Counted from the first letter of the stretch, positions 6,833 through 13,106 are shown. The stretch is DNA of 15,809 nt from Bacteroidales bacterium (GCA_030526455.1 JAUNCU010000004.1:1-15809); one strand, 5' to 3'. The notes: generated by a model not told the origin, from the sequence alone. Translations and numbers: made by a program.

Positions 6833-6890
6833 GCCCTTCGGGGTTTACGTGAGCAAATTTAGATTTTGCCATAAAACCTCGCAAATTTGG

Positions 6891-6968
6891 GGCGTGGTAT
6901 TTCTTCTCCGAAGCAAAAATACCACGCCCTGGCGCAAATACCACGCCTTTTTTGAGAAATACCACGCT
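6891..6968. repeat. Array of the 12-mer AAATACCACGCC upstream of obgE
   Basis: Direct copies lie at 6917-6928, 6936-6947 and 6957-6968 (last base changed), starting 19 and 21 bases apart. A perfect inverted copy lies at 6891-6902. The inverted copy and the first direct copy form a 12-bp stem whose loop holds a further 4-bp stem (6903-6906 with 6910-6913). A decayed fifth copy may lie at about 7025-7036. Spacing near two helical turns would place a bound protein on one face of the DNA. Confidence 0.75.
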
Positions 6969-7100
6969 CCAGTGCGGGCTTTCGGCAAAGCGCCGCGGGG
7001 TGGGGCAGCGATGCGCTGAGGCCAAAAACCACGGCCGGGCGGCGCGAAAGAAAAACTGCGAATTCGGGGCAATATGTAGTGGTAGGTGATTTCTTTTTTG

Positions 7101-7108
7101 TAACTTTG
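7101..7108 (+). promoter_or_regulatory. -7 element for obgE
   Basis: TAACTTTG matches TAnnTTTG. The -33 position (about 7077-7080) reads TAGT, a poor match. From here the leader would be about 110 bases, unusually long for this window. It includes an in-frame ATG at 7183 that I do not take as the start of obgE. Confidence 0.5.
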
Positions 7109-7224
7109 TGGCGCCAAACCACTGGGTCGACCGACATTAGTGAACGTATTATTTTTTATTACCAGGAATCAAGGGGCGGCGAATGCGCGGTTCCTTGGTC
7201 CGAAAAATTTCAGAAACGAATAGC

Positions 7225-8526
7225 ATGCCTGAATCAAATTTTATCGACTATGTGAAAATCATGTGCCGCAGTGGTCACGGTGGCCACGGCTCTGCACACC
7301 TGCACCGCGCAAAGTATATGCCTAAGGGTGGTCCCGACGGCGGCGACGGTGGTCGTGGCGGACACATCTTCCTGAAGGGTAACCGTAACCTGTGGACGCT
7401 GATTCACCTGAAATATACGCGCCACATCTTTGCTACCGATGGCGCTCCCGGCTACGAAAACCAGTGCCACGGCAAGGATGGCGAAGACCGCACCATTGAG
7501 GTGCCTTGCGGAACTGCCGTTTACGATGCCGAAACTGGCGAGTTTCTCTGCGATGTGACCGAAGACGGCCAAATCGTGAAACTGCTGCGCGGCGGCAAGG
7601 GCGGCCTTGGCAACACCCACTTCAAGACAGCCACCAACCAGACCCCACGCTACGCTCAGCGCGGCGAAGACGGTGTGGAAAAGGCGGTGATCATGGAACT
7701 GAAGGTGCTGGCCGATGTGGGTCTCGTGGGTTTCCCCAATGCGGGCAAGAGTACGCTGCTCTCGGTGATTTCGGCCGCAAAGCCTAAGATTGCCAACTAT
7801 CCTTTCACCACGCTTGAGCCCAACCTGGGCATCGTGAGTTATCGCGGACAGCAGTCGTTTGTGATGGCCGACATTCCCGGTATCATTGAGGGCGCGAGTG
7901 AGGGCAAGGGCCTCGGTTTCCGCTTCCTGCGCCACATCGAGCGCAATGCAGTGCTGCTCTTCATGGTGCCAGCCGACACCGACGACATCGCCAAGGAATA
8001 TGCCATCCTGTGCAATGAGGTGAGCACATTCAACCCCGATCTGGCCGACAAGCCTCGTGTGCTGGCGATCACCAAGTGCGACATGATCGACGACGAACTC
8101 AAGGAGATGCTGCGCGAGCATCTGCCCGAAGGTGTGCCCACGGTGTTTATCTCGTCGGTGGCTCAGCAGGGACTTACCGAACTGAAGGATGTGCTGTGGC
8201 GCACCATCAACGACGAGCGCAACCGCATCCCCGAAACGCTCACCCAGCGCGACCTCGCCGCAAGCCACCGTGTGAAGGAGGAAGACGACTTCATCTTCGA
8301 AGCCGAGAAACCCGCACGCCGCACCGATGACGACGACTACAACGCCGGCGGCAAGATGACTTGGGAAGAAACCGAGCGCCAGTGGGACGACGAATACTGG
8401 GAAGAGGACTTCGTGGACGAGAACGAGAAGTTCCAGGTGGTTTCCGACCCCGACGACGCCCTCACCAAAGCCGAGCGCAAAGCCCTAGAAGAAGCAAAAG
8501 CCCAAGAAGAGGCGGAAGAGGAGTAA
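7225..8526 (+). CDS. obgE: Obg family GTPase
   Basis: Obg is an essential GTPase bound to the large ribosomal subunit and involved in 50S assembly and the response to (p)ppGpp. The 433 residues comprise the glycine-rich Obg domain (about 1-158, with GGPDGGDGGRGGH), then the G domain with G1 GFPNAGKST (169-177), G3 DIPG (216-219), G4 TKCD (283-286) and a G5-like SSV near 310. The C-terminal 95 or so residues form a highly acidic Asp/Glu-rich tail in place of the OCT or TGS-like domains of other phyla, a pattern known in Bacteroidota. The ATG at 7225 is preferred because the Obg fold starts at SNFIDYVKI; a start at 7183 would add 14 residues with no family counterpart. The gene is monocistronic with a terminator at 8564. 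Confidence 0.96.
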   Translation: MPESNFIDYVKIMCRSGHGGHGSAHLHRAKYMPKGGPDGGDGGRGGHIFLKGNRNLWTLIHLKYTRHIFATDGAPGYENQCHGKDGEDRTIEVPCGTAVYDAETGEFLCDVTEDGQIVKLLRGGKGGLGNTHFKTATNQTPRYAQRGEDGVEKAVIMELKVLADVGLVGFPNAGKSTLLSVISAAKPKIANYPFTTLEPNLGIVSYRGQQSFVMADIPGIIEGASEGKGLGFRFLRHIERNAVLLFMVPADTDDIAKEYAILCNEVSTFNPDLADKPRVLAITKCDMIDDELKEMLREHLPEGVPTVFISSVAQQGLTELKDVLWRTINDERNRIPETLTQRDLAASHRVKEEDDFIFEAEKPARRTDDDDYNAGGKMTWEETERQWDDEYWEEDFVDENEKFQVVSDPDDALTKAERKALEEAKAQEEAEEE

Positions 8527-8563
8527 TCCCACGCCGCGCTACTCAAAGGTGCCTAAAAAATAG

Positions 8564-8607
8564 TCACGGCCACAGCAATTACACGCTGCAGCCGTGATTT
8601 TTGTTTT
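8564..8607 (+). terminator. Intrinsic terminator of obgE
   Basis: The stem TCACGGC/GCCGTGA (8564-8570 with 8591-8597) has a further CAGC/GCTG pairing in its loop and is followed by TTTTTGTTTT at 8598-8607. It lies 37 bases after the stop codon. Confidence 0.8.
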
Positions 8608-8640
8608 CTGGTGGGGGAGGAGATATCGCCTCGGGGGAGG

Positions 8641-8846
8641 CTGTCCGAAAACTCGACCTGCTACCATAACCGACCCTCTCCGAGGCTCTTCCCTTAGTGG
8701 CTCCCTATCTCCAAGCCGCGCTCGCGAATTGCTGCGCAATTCACTCGCTTGCATGGAGTTAACCATAATAAGCCGTCTCCGACGGCGGCGGGTGGACGCC
8801 TGGTGTTTTCGCTATAGTCCTGCCGAATTTTTGAGTTTTCGGACAG
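8641..8846. mobile_element. MITE-like element with perfect 14-bp terminal inverted repeats
   Basis: The ends CTGTCCGAAAACTC (8641-8654) and its exact reverse complement (8833-8846) bound a 206-bp block with no convincing coding sequence. The inside carries two hairpins: GAATTGC/GCAATTC (8726-8732 with 8736-8742) and CCGTC/GACGG (8773-8785). A second copy at 1-120 shows it is repeated in the genome. No target-site duplication is clear: GGC occurs on both sides, but GGCTG also follows the first copy, so it may belong to the element. The transposase that would act on these ends is not in the window. Confidence 0.8.
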
Positions 8847-8869
8847 GCTGGGGGCAATGCTCAGGCTGT

Positions 8870-9802
8870 TTATTTTTCTCTTGTGAATCGTGCCATTCGT
8901 TCGTGGTAGGAGCGCAGGAATATTCGTTTTGATTTTTCGCTAAGCAGTGATGCGTTGCAAAGGGTTTCCACCTGGGGTTGCTCTTTCGTGAAAGGCTCAA
9001 GTGCTTGTTCTGTTTGGCGTTCTGTGAGACCGCAATGCAGTGCAAATGTGCGAAAATCGGCTATGGTGGGATGCCCTGTGCGGTAATATGCGTCCGATTT
9101 TTCTTCGTCGCTTAATCCGAGTTCGCCGCTGAGCGCAAAGTCGCTATCTTTTATGTGGAGAGATGTGTTGAGCAGGTCGTAGGCGGGTGTGAGGCGATAT
9201 TCGTTCCCGTTCTGCAACACGGAGAAATTCTTCAGATGTGCATCTCCATTGGCCATCAGGTAATTGAAAATCACAACTCTTACGAATTGCTCCATGTCGA
9301 TGCGCCACAGTGCCACGGTGGTGCGTAATGCATTGGCAATTTCTAGATAACTACCTTGGTATTTGAAATCGCTACCGTGGGTGAAGGCGGTTTTATTCAA
9401 GAGCGAGCAGAAATCTTCTTGCGAAAGTTTGTTTTCCCCCATCATATCAAATCTTCTCACGATATAGGCTATTTCACCGTTGGCCAAATAGATAACACTG
9501 CATGCGGCAGTCTTTATTCCAAACACTTGCTGTGCTATCTGCATGGTGAGAAACTCGTTGGCAGGCATGTCGCGGCGGTTTGTGAGCCCCATGTTGGAGG
9601 GGATGGGCTTCACGATGTGAGTGCTCTGCTCTCCACTGTTGGCCAGTCGCAACTTTGTTCCGTCGACTAGAGCAAATAGTTTTTCCTGCGCGCCCGATAT
9701 TGAGACACGGCTAGCGTTATCAGCAAAAGTTGTGGGCTCATAACTGATATTTGTGCTAGTTTCTACTGTCTTTTTGTCGAATAGATTTGTTGTTTTCATC
9801 AT
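8870..9802 (-). CDS. hipT: HipT-like serine/threonine kinase toxin (HipA C-terminal type)
   Basis: The 310 residues correspond to the kinase part of HipA without its N-terminal subdomain. Visible motifs are the glycine-rich loop RVSISGAQEK (32-41) with serines S34 and S36, the ATP lysine K65 in HIVKPI, the catalytic GDAHLKNFS (D187, N192) and the metal-binding PAYDLL (D209). HipA-type kinases phosphorylate aminoacyl-tRNA synthetases and stop translation; the substrate here is unknown. In HipA and HipT the serine(s) before GAQEK are autophosphorylated. The start at 9802 overlaps the hipS stop by four bases (ATGA), which argues against longer starts that overlap hipS out of frame. It is the last gene of a hipB-hipS-hipT operon and ends 23 bases from a MITE. 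Base composition is more AT-rich than the flanking genes, suggesting transfer. Confidence 0.9.
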   Translation of the reverse strand: MMKTTNLFDKKTVETSTNISYEPTTFADNASRVSISGAQEKLFALVDGTKLRLANSGEQSTHIVKPIPSNMGLTNRRDMPANEFLTMQIAQQVFGIKTAACSVIYLANGEIAYIVRRFDMMGENKLSQEDFCSLLNKTAFTHGSDFKYQGSYLEIANALRTTVALWRIDMEQFVRVVIFNYLMANGDAHLKNFSVLQNGNEYRLTPAYDLLNTSLHIKDSDFALSGELGLSDEEKSDAYYRTGHPTIADFRTFALHCGLTERQTEQALEPFTKEQPQVETLCNASLLSEKSKRIFLRSYHERMARFTREK

Positions 9803-10122
9803 TCTATGGGTGTGAAAGTTAGCGCTCCTATGCTGTCGGTCTGCGCAGTAGCCATTAGCAATCCGAAGTAGTCGTTTTCGTCGATATGCAGGATTCTGCA
9901 TTGCATGGCTTTGTTGGCGCCTTCGCTGAGCAGGTTGAAAAAGCAAGGGAAAAGCGAGTCGCAAAAGTAGGGCTCTTTTCGTTTGGGCAAAGTGATCGAA
10001 ACGGCGAGCGTGTGCTCGGAGTTTAAGTAGGTGTCGTAGTACTGAAATTTGTACTTCCCTTGGTCGGTTTCTTGCAGAAGTCCGGCAGGGACTCGATTCA
10101 CATTTACGATAACTTGTCGCAT
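9799..10122 (-). CDS. hipS: HipS-like protein (HipA N-terminal subdomain as a separate gene)
   Basis: The 107 residues match the N-terminal subdomain of HipA: VNVNRVPAGLL at the start, the VSITLPKRKEPY strand-loop, then the conserved LFPCFFNLLSEG helix (57-68) and an FGLLMATAQTDSIGALTF ending. In the tripartite HipBST system of enteropathogenic E. coli this piece is an independent protein, HipS, that neutralises the kinase HipT while HipB supports repression. I infer the same role here from order and domain content. In classical two-gene hipBA the subdomain is fused to the kinase; here the reading frames are separate, with a 4-base overlap and no sign that this is a recent frameshift (the stop/start is a clean ATGA). 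It lies 22 bases after hipB. Confidence 0.88.
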   Translation of the reverse strand: MRQVIVNVNRVPAGLLQETDQGKYKFQYYDTYLNSEHTLAVSITLPKRKEPYFCDSLFPCFFNLLSEGANKAMQCRILHIDENDYFGLLMATAQTDSIGALTFTPIE

Positions 10123-10144
10123 ATTGCTAAATCTGTGGTGAGGG

Positions 10145-10357
10145 TTATTCTTGATTGAGGTGGGGTTGCTTGATGGCCACGTTTAGTTGCATGCCGAGGC
10201 AGTCGAGCACTTGCTCTATGATTTGAATTGTGGGGTTGGCTTTGCGTTGCTCTATCATTTTCAGATAACTCAAACTGATGCCAGCCATGTCGGCAAGGTC
10301 TTCTTGCGTTATCCCTACCGATTTTCTTCGCTCTTTGATGATGCTACTATAGTCCAT
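10145..10357 (-). CDS. hipB: HipB-like XRE-family DNA-binding antitoxin
   Basis: A 70-residue protein consisting almost wholly of a Cro/CI-type helix-turn-helix (about residues 6-62: IIKERRKSVGITQEDLADMAG, then ISLSYLKMIEQRKANPT). It should bind DNA as a dimer and autorepress the operon, as HipB does. The short C-terminal tail lacks the long extension of E. coli HipB. It is first in the operon, 22 bases before hipS. A canonical promoter lies at 10386-10417, with palindromes sharing the core AATATATT on either side, and these are good candidates for its operators. The predicted leader is only about 20 bases, so one palindrome sits between promoter and start codon. Confidence 0.9.
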   Translation of the reverse strand: MDYSSIIKERRKSVGITQEDLADMAGISLSYLKMIEQRKANPTIQIIEQVLDCLGMQLNVAIKQPHLNQE

Positions 10358-10364
10358 AAAAGTA

Positions 10365-10374
10365 TAATATATTA
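10365..10374. promoter_or_regulatory. Candidate hip operator, promoter-proximal
   Basis: A perfect 10-bp palindrome TAATATATTA between the -7 element and the hipB start codon. It shares the 8-bp core AATATATT with the palindrome at 10425-10436; the two cores lie 61 bases apart. Confidence 0.5.
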
Positions 10375-10385
10375 CTCTTTTTGTG

Positions 10386-10417
10386 CAAAACTACTAAGTT
10401 TTTTTGATTTTTCCAAA
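10386..10417 (-). promoter_or_regulatory. Promoter of the hipBST operon
   Basis: On the minus strand: TTTG (10417-10414), exactly 20 bases, TAGTTTTG (10393-10386). This fully matches the Bacteroidota sigma-A pattern. The predicted start is about 20 bases before the hipB ATG at 10357. Confidence 0.8.
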
Positions 10418-10424
10418 ATATCAG

Positions 10425-10436
10425 CCAATATATTGG
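10425..10436. promoter_or_regulatory. Candidate hip operator, upstream
   Basis: A perfect 12-bp palindrome CCAATATATTGG, 7 bases upstream of the -33 box of the hip promoter. It shares its core with the palindrome at 10365-10374, so the pair brackets the promoter. Confidence 0.5.
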
Positions 10437-10468
10437 TCTTTTTATGCAGAGGCCTTGAGTGGGGGTAT

Positions 10469-10510
10469 AAAAAAAGAACACACGCTGATTCTGGCGAAAA
10501 TCGGCGTGTG
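10469..10510 (-). terminator. Intrinsic terminator of the LRR/dockerin gene
   Basis: On the minus strand a 7-bp stem CACACGC/GCGTGTG (10510-10504 with 10485-10479) is extended by inner GATT/AATC pairing and followed by TTCTTTTTTT (A-run at 10469-10475 on the plus strand). It separates this gene from the hip promoter, so the hip operon is an independent unit. Confidence 0.8.
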
Positions 10511-10546
10511 CTGTATGATGGAGTTTTTTTTGCTGTGCTTTGGTGT

Positions 10547-12187
10547 TTAGTTGGCGAGGATGATATTGATGAGGGCTGTTACGTCGCTTACGTCCACTTT
10601 GGTGTCGGCGTTGATGTCGCAGGCTTGGTCGGTGAATGTGGCGGTGCCTAGGATTTTGTTGATGAGGGCTGTTACGTCGCTCACGTCCACCATGCCGTCG
10701 TCGTTCACGTCGCCTGGGGTGGGGGCGGGAGCGGGTTCGGCGAGGAGGTCGGTCCAGCCGTCGGCTGCGAGGTAGGCAGTGAGTGCGGCTTCAGGCACGG
10801 CGATAGTGAGCGTGCCGTCGGTTTCATTCACAGGTTTTTCGGCATTGGTGATGGCGGTGCCGTGCTGTACGGCAGTGGCGGTTTTGCTGCTGCCCAGGCC
10901 TGCAAAGGTGCCGTCGTAGCCCCCGAGCAGCGTCTTCTTCTTGAGCGCGATGGCCACGGGTGGGGTGGTGCGGTTGCAGATGAGAGTGCCGCCATTCATT
11001 GCGGGCGTGCCGTAGAACACCTTCTCACCCATCCACAGCGAATCGGTGCCGAGAATCGACACACGGCTGAGGCTCACGCAGTTGCGCAGCGCCTCTTCGC
11101 CAATGTGCTCCACCTTGGCGGGAAATTCGATGCCGCTGATGGCGGTGCCCATAAAGGCGCAGTTGCCAATGTAGCGCACTGCCGAAGCGTTGCCTTCAAA
11201 ATTCACAGCGTCGAGTTTCGAGCAATTCTGGAAGGCGCCTTCCGCTATGCTGTCCACCTCCTGAGGCAGGTTCACCTCGGTGAGGCCGCTGTGGGCGAAA
11301 GCCTTGCTGCAGATAGTCTTGATGCCCGTTTTCCCCTTCGAGAAAATGGTGTTGCTCTTTTCAAACTTCACACTCGTGAGCGCTTTATTGTTGTAGAACG
11401 CCTTCGCGCCGATGCCAGTCACTGGCGTGAGTGCGCTGTAGGGGATTGAAACCGATTTGAGCGAGGTGGCGTGGGCGAAGGCATAGTCGCCGATGCCCAG
11501 GAATGCGTCGGCATTATCCTCGGTGATGTATTTGACCACCTGCTCGGCGAGTGCATTGTCGCTGATGAGGCCCTTCAGCATCGTGCCCAGCGACTGGATC
11601 GTGCTCTTGTTGAAGCCAATCAGCGAAGAGGGCAGCACCACCTCTTCCAGCGCGCTCATGCCATATTTCAGGCGTTCGCAGGCAGTGGGCGCCAAGTCGG
11701 TGTCGATGTCCACGCCGCGCCAGAAAGCCTTGGGAGGCAGCACGTTGATGGGCACGTTGAGCCTAATGGTGTCGCCGCTTGAGCCCTTCATGGCGAAGTG
11801 GGCGTTGAAAGTAGCCGAGGAGAGGTCGAGTTTCTTGAGCGTGCCGCGCATCTTGCTCCAGATGTACGACGCGTCGTCGCCGTTGTCGCCCGTAATCAGG
11901 TCGATGATGCTGCTCACCGCCCCCTTGGTGAAATCCACATTGAGCGCCACCACATTGCCGCCCACCTTCAGCGACTCCACGTCGGCCGCGGCGAATGAGG
12001 TGCCGTTGGCACTGTTGTAGTTCTCGATGGCGCCGTCCACGAGGCTCTGCAAGCCATTGGCGGCGTTGGAGGTGACCACAACATTGATTTTTCCGCTTTC
12101 AGAAGCCGTGACGGTGGCTTTCTGAGCCCATGCAAAAGCGTGGGCAAAGGCGCAAAGCGCCAGGGTAATATATAATTTCTTCTTCAT
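10547..12187 (-). CDS. Secreted BspA-like leucine-rich-repeat protein with C-terminal dockerin
   Basis: The 546 residues begin with a signal peptide (about 1-21, ending AWA before Gln). Residues of about 165-400 form LRR_5/BspA-type repeats with recurring elements such as IGDYAFAHATSLKSVSIP, IAEGAFQNCSKLDAVNF and IGEEALRNCVSLSRVSI. The last 58 residues (489-546) are a type I dockerin: two EF-hand-like calcium loops with ligands D493, N495, D497, D504 and D524, N526, D528, D535, each followed by the helix VSDVTALIN. Surface display or secretion and a binding or adhesion role are inferred from the family. No cohesin gene is in the window, so the dockerin partner is unknown. I start at the ATG at 12187; a TTG two codons upstream is less likely. 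It has its own promoter and terminator. Confidence 0.88.
   Translation of the reverse strand: MKKKLYITLALCAFAHAFAWAQKATVTASESGKINVVVTSNAANGLQSLVDGAIENYNSANGTSFAAADVESLKVGGNVVALNVDFTKGAVSSIIDLITGDNGDDASYIWSKMRGTLKKLDLSSATFNAHFAMKGSSGDTIRLNVPINVLPPKAFWRGVDIDTDLAPTACERLKYGMSALEEVVLPSSLIGFNKSTIQSLGTMLKGLISDNALAEQVVKYITEDNADAFLGIGDYAFAHATSLKSVSIPYSALTPVTGIGAKAFYNNKALTSVKFEKSNTIFSKGKTGIKTICSKAFAHSGLTEVNLPQEVDSIAEGAFQNCSKLDAVNFEGNASAVRYIGNCAFMGTAISGIEFPAKVEHIGEEALRNCVSLSRVSILGTDSLWMGEKVFYGTPAMNGGTLICNRTTPPVAIALKKKTLLGGYDGTFAGLGSSKTATAVQHGTAITNAEKPVNETDGTLTIAVPEAALTAYLAADGWTDLLAEPAPAPTPGDVNDDGMVDVSDVTALINKILGTATFTDQACDINADTKVDVSDVTALINIILAN
10566..10690. repeat. Direct repeat encoding the two dockerin loops
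   Basis: Bases 10566-10597 and 10659-10690 are 32-base direct repeats differing at one position, 93 bases (31 codons) apart. They encode the VDVSDVTALIN helix of each calcium loop. Identity at silent positions points to recent duplication or gene conversion. Confidence 0.85.
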
Positions 12188-12216
12188 AGCCAAATGGTTA
12201 GTTTCGTAAGAAACTG

Positions 12217-12248
12217 CAAAGTTATATCATTTGCGCGAAATGAGCAAA
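12217..12248 (-). promoter_or_regulatory. Promoter of the LRR/dockerin gene
   Basis: On the minus strand: TTTG (12248-12245), exactly 20 bases, TAACTTTG (12224-12217), which fully matches the Bacteroidota consensus. The -7 ends 30 bases before the ATG at 12187. Confidence 0.8.
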
Positions 12249-12305
12249 ACCAAGTCCCGCAATTTTTTGTGTCGATAAAGTGGCGGTAATATGAGAAGAT
12301 TTTGG

Positions 12306-12313
12306 TAACTTTG
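12306..12313 (+). promoter_or_regulatory. -7 element for the lolD-type gene
   Basis: TAACTTTG matches the consensus; the -33 position is not a clear TTTG. A start near 12320 would give a leader of about 90 bases containing a hairpin (12325-12352) and a five-unit 8-mer array (12365-12404). It is divergent from the LRR/dockerin promoter 58 bases away. Confidence 0.5.
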
Positions 12314-12324
12314 CAAGTTAAGAG

Positions 12325-12352
12325 TGGGAAGTGAAGCATTTTTCATTTCCCA
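12325..12352 (+). other. Hairpin in the leader of the lolD-type gene
   Basis: An 11-bp stem (12325-12335 with 12342-12352, one G-U pair) closes a 6-base loop. No T-run follows, so it is not an intrinsic terminator. It would lie at the 5' end of the predicted mRNA, where it could stabilise the message or bind a regulator. Confidence 0.5.
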
Positions 12353-12364
12353 GCAAGTAAACCA

Positions 12365-12404
12365 GTTGACCCGTAGACTTGTAGACTTGTTGACTCGTAG
12401 ACCC
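12365..12404 (+). repeat. Five tandem 8-mers before the lolD-type gene
   Basis: Five exact 8-base units fit the consensus GT[AT]GAC[TC][TC]; two middle units are identical GTAGACTT. The array ends 6 bases (AAAAAA) before the ATG at 12411. The same 8-mer family, in another phase, precedes cysS at 14204-14243. Confidence 0.85.
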
Positions 12405-12410
12405 AAAAAA

Positions 12411-13091
12411 ATGATTGAAGTAAAAAATATCATCAAGCGCTATGGCTCCCTTGAAGTGCTCAAGGGCGTGAGCGTGAGCATCGGCGACGGCGAAATCGTG
12501 TCGATCGTGGGACCGAGCGGTGCGGGCAAAACCACCCTGCTGCAGATTATCGGCACCCTCGACCGCCCCGAAAGCGGCAGCGTGCTCTTTGGTGGCACCG
12601 ACGTGCTCAGCCTCAAAGACAAGGAACTCGCCCGCTTCCGTAATCGCAACATCGGCTTCGTGTTTCAGTTCCACCAGTTGCTGCCCGAGTTCACCACCCT
12701 CGAGAATGTGGCGATGCCCGCCCTCATCGGTGGCGAAAAGCGCTCGGAGGCATTTGCCCGCGCAAAGGAACTGCTCGACTACATGAAACTCTCCGACCGC
12801 TTCGAGCACAAGCCCGCTCAACTCTCCGGTGGCGAACGCCAGCGCGTGGCGGTGGCACGTGCCCTCATCAATCGTCCCGCCGTGATTCTCGCCGACGAGC
12901 CTTCGGGCAGCCTCGACACGCAGAACAAGCAAGAATTGCACCGCCTCTTCTTCACGCTGCGCGACGAGATGAAGCAAACTTTCGTGATCGTGACCCACGA
13001 CGAGACCCTCGCTGGCGACACCGACCGCGTGCTCCACATGCGCGACGGCCTTATCGTGACCCCAGAAACCTCGTCGGACATTATCGTGTAA
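12411..13091 (+). CDS. lolD: ABC transporter ATP-binding protein, LolD type
   Basis: The 226 residues form a complete ABC ATPase: Walker A GPSGAGKTT (34-42), Q-loop near residues 84-88 (FVFQFHQLLPEFT), signature LSGGE (138-142), Walker B VILADEPSG (158-166) and H-loop histidine H196 in VTHD. The LLPEFTTLENVAMP phrase closely resembles LolD, the ATPase of the LolCDE complex that releases outer-membrane lipoproteins from the inner membrane; the related MacB and FtsE ATPases are the alternatives. No LolC/E permease is in the window, which is usual for Bacteroidota, where the ATPase is often encoded alone. The start at 12411 is fixed by alignment of the first beta strand (MIEVKNI); a GTG at 12324 would translate the leader array. 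It is followed after 15 bases by a lipoprotein gene, probably on the same transcript. Confidence 0.88.
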   Translation: MIEVKNIIKRYGSLEVLKGVSVSIGDGEIVSIVGPSGAGKTTLLQIIGTLDRPESGSVLFGGTDVLSLKDKELARFRNRNIGFVFQFHQLLPEFTTLENVAMPALIGGEKRSEAFARAKELLDYMKLSDRFEHKPAQLSGGERQRVAVARALINRPAVILADEPSGSLDTQNKQELHRLFFTLRDEMKQTFVIVTHDETLAGDTDRVLHMRDGLIVTPETSSDIIV

Positions 13092-13106
13092 TATATAAAA
13101 CAGTAT

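Larger units (their letters stand above)
6500..7224. other. Long non-coding stretch before obgE
   Basis: No gene in this stretch of about 725 bases is convincing; the short frames on both strands have no recognisable motifs and overlap each other. What can be seen: a 19-base odd palindrome at 6539-6557; an alternating TA tract near 6691-6704; a hairpin (6810-6816 with 6822-6828) followed by TTTT; a 12-mer array at 6891-6968; an 8-bp palindrome at 7125-7132; and the obgE -7 element at 7101-7108. In several Bacteroidales obgE follows adk; here adk is absent and this gap takes its place. No tRNA, tmRNA, RNase P or riboswitch signature was recognised. Confidence 0.6.

Noticed and set aside
6831..7117. 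Small open frames on both strands in the gap before obgE
   Set aside because: No start context, no known motif, mutually overlapping; repeated residues in them simply reflect the 12-mer DNA repeat.
7183..7224. ATG at 7183 as the start of obgE
   Set aside because: The extra 14 residues have no counterpart in the family; the Obg fold begins right after the ATG at 7225.
8812..9045. Short minus-strand frame running from hipT into the MITE, and the similar frame at 82-483
   Set aside because: Both only look alike at their ends because they cross the two copies of the same repeat; they overlap real genes in another frame.
9803..9964. Longer N-terminus for the HipT-like kinase
   Set aside because: It would overlap hipS out of frame by over 160 bases and is Arg-rich without family similarity; the ATGA overlap at 9799-9802 is a normal operon junction.
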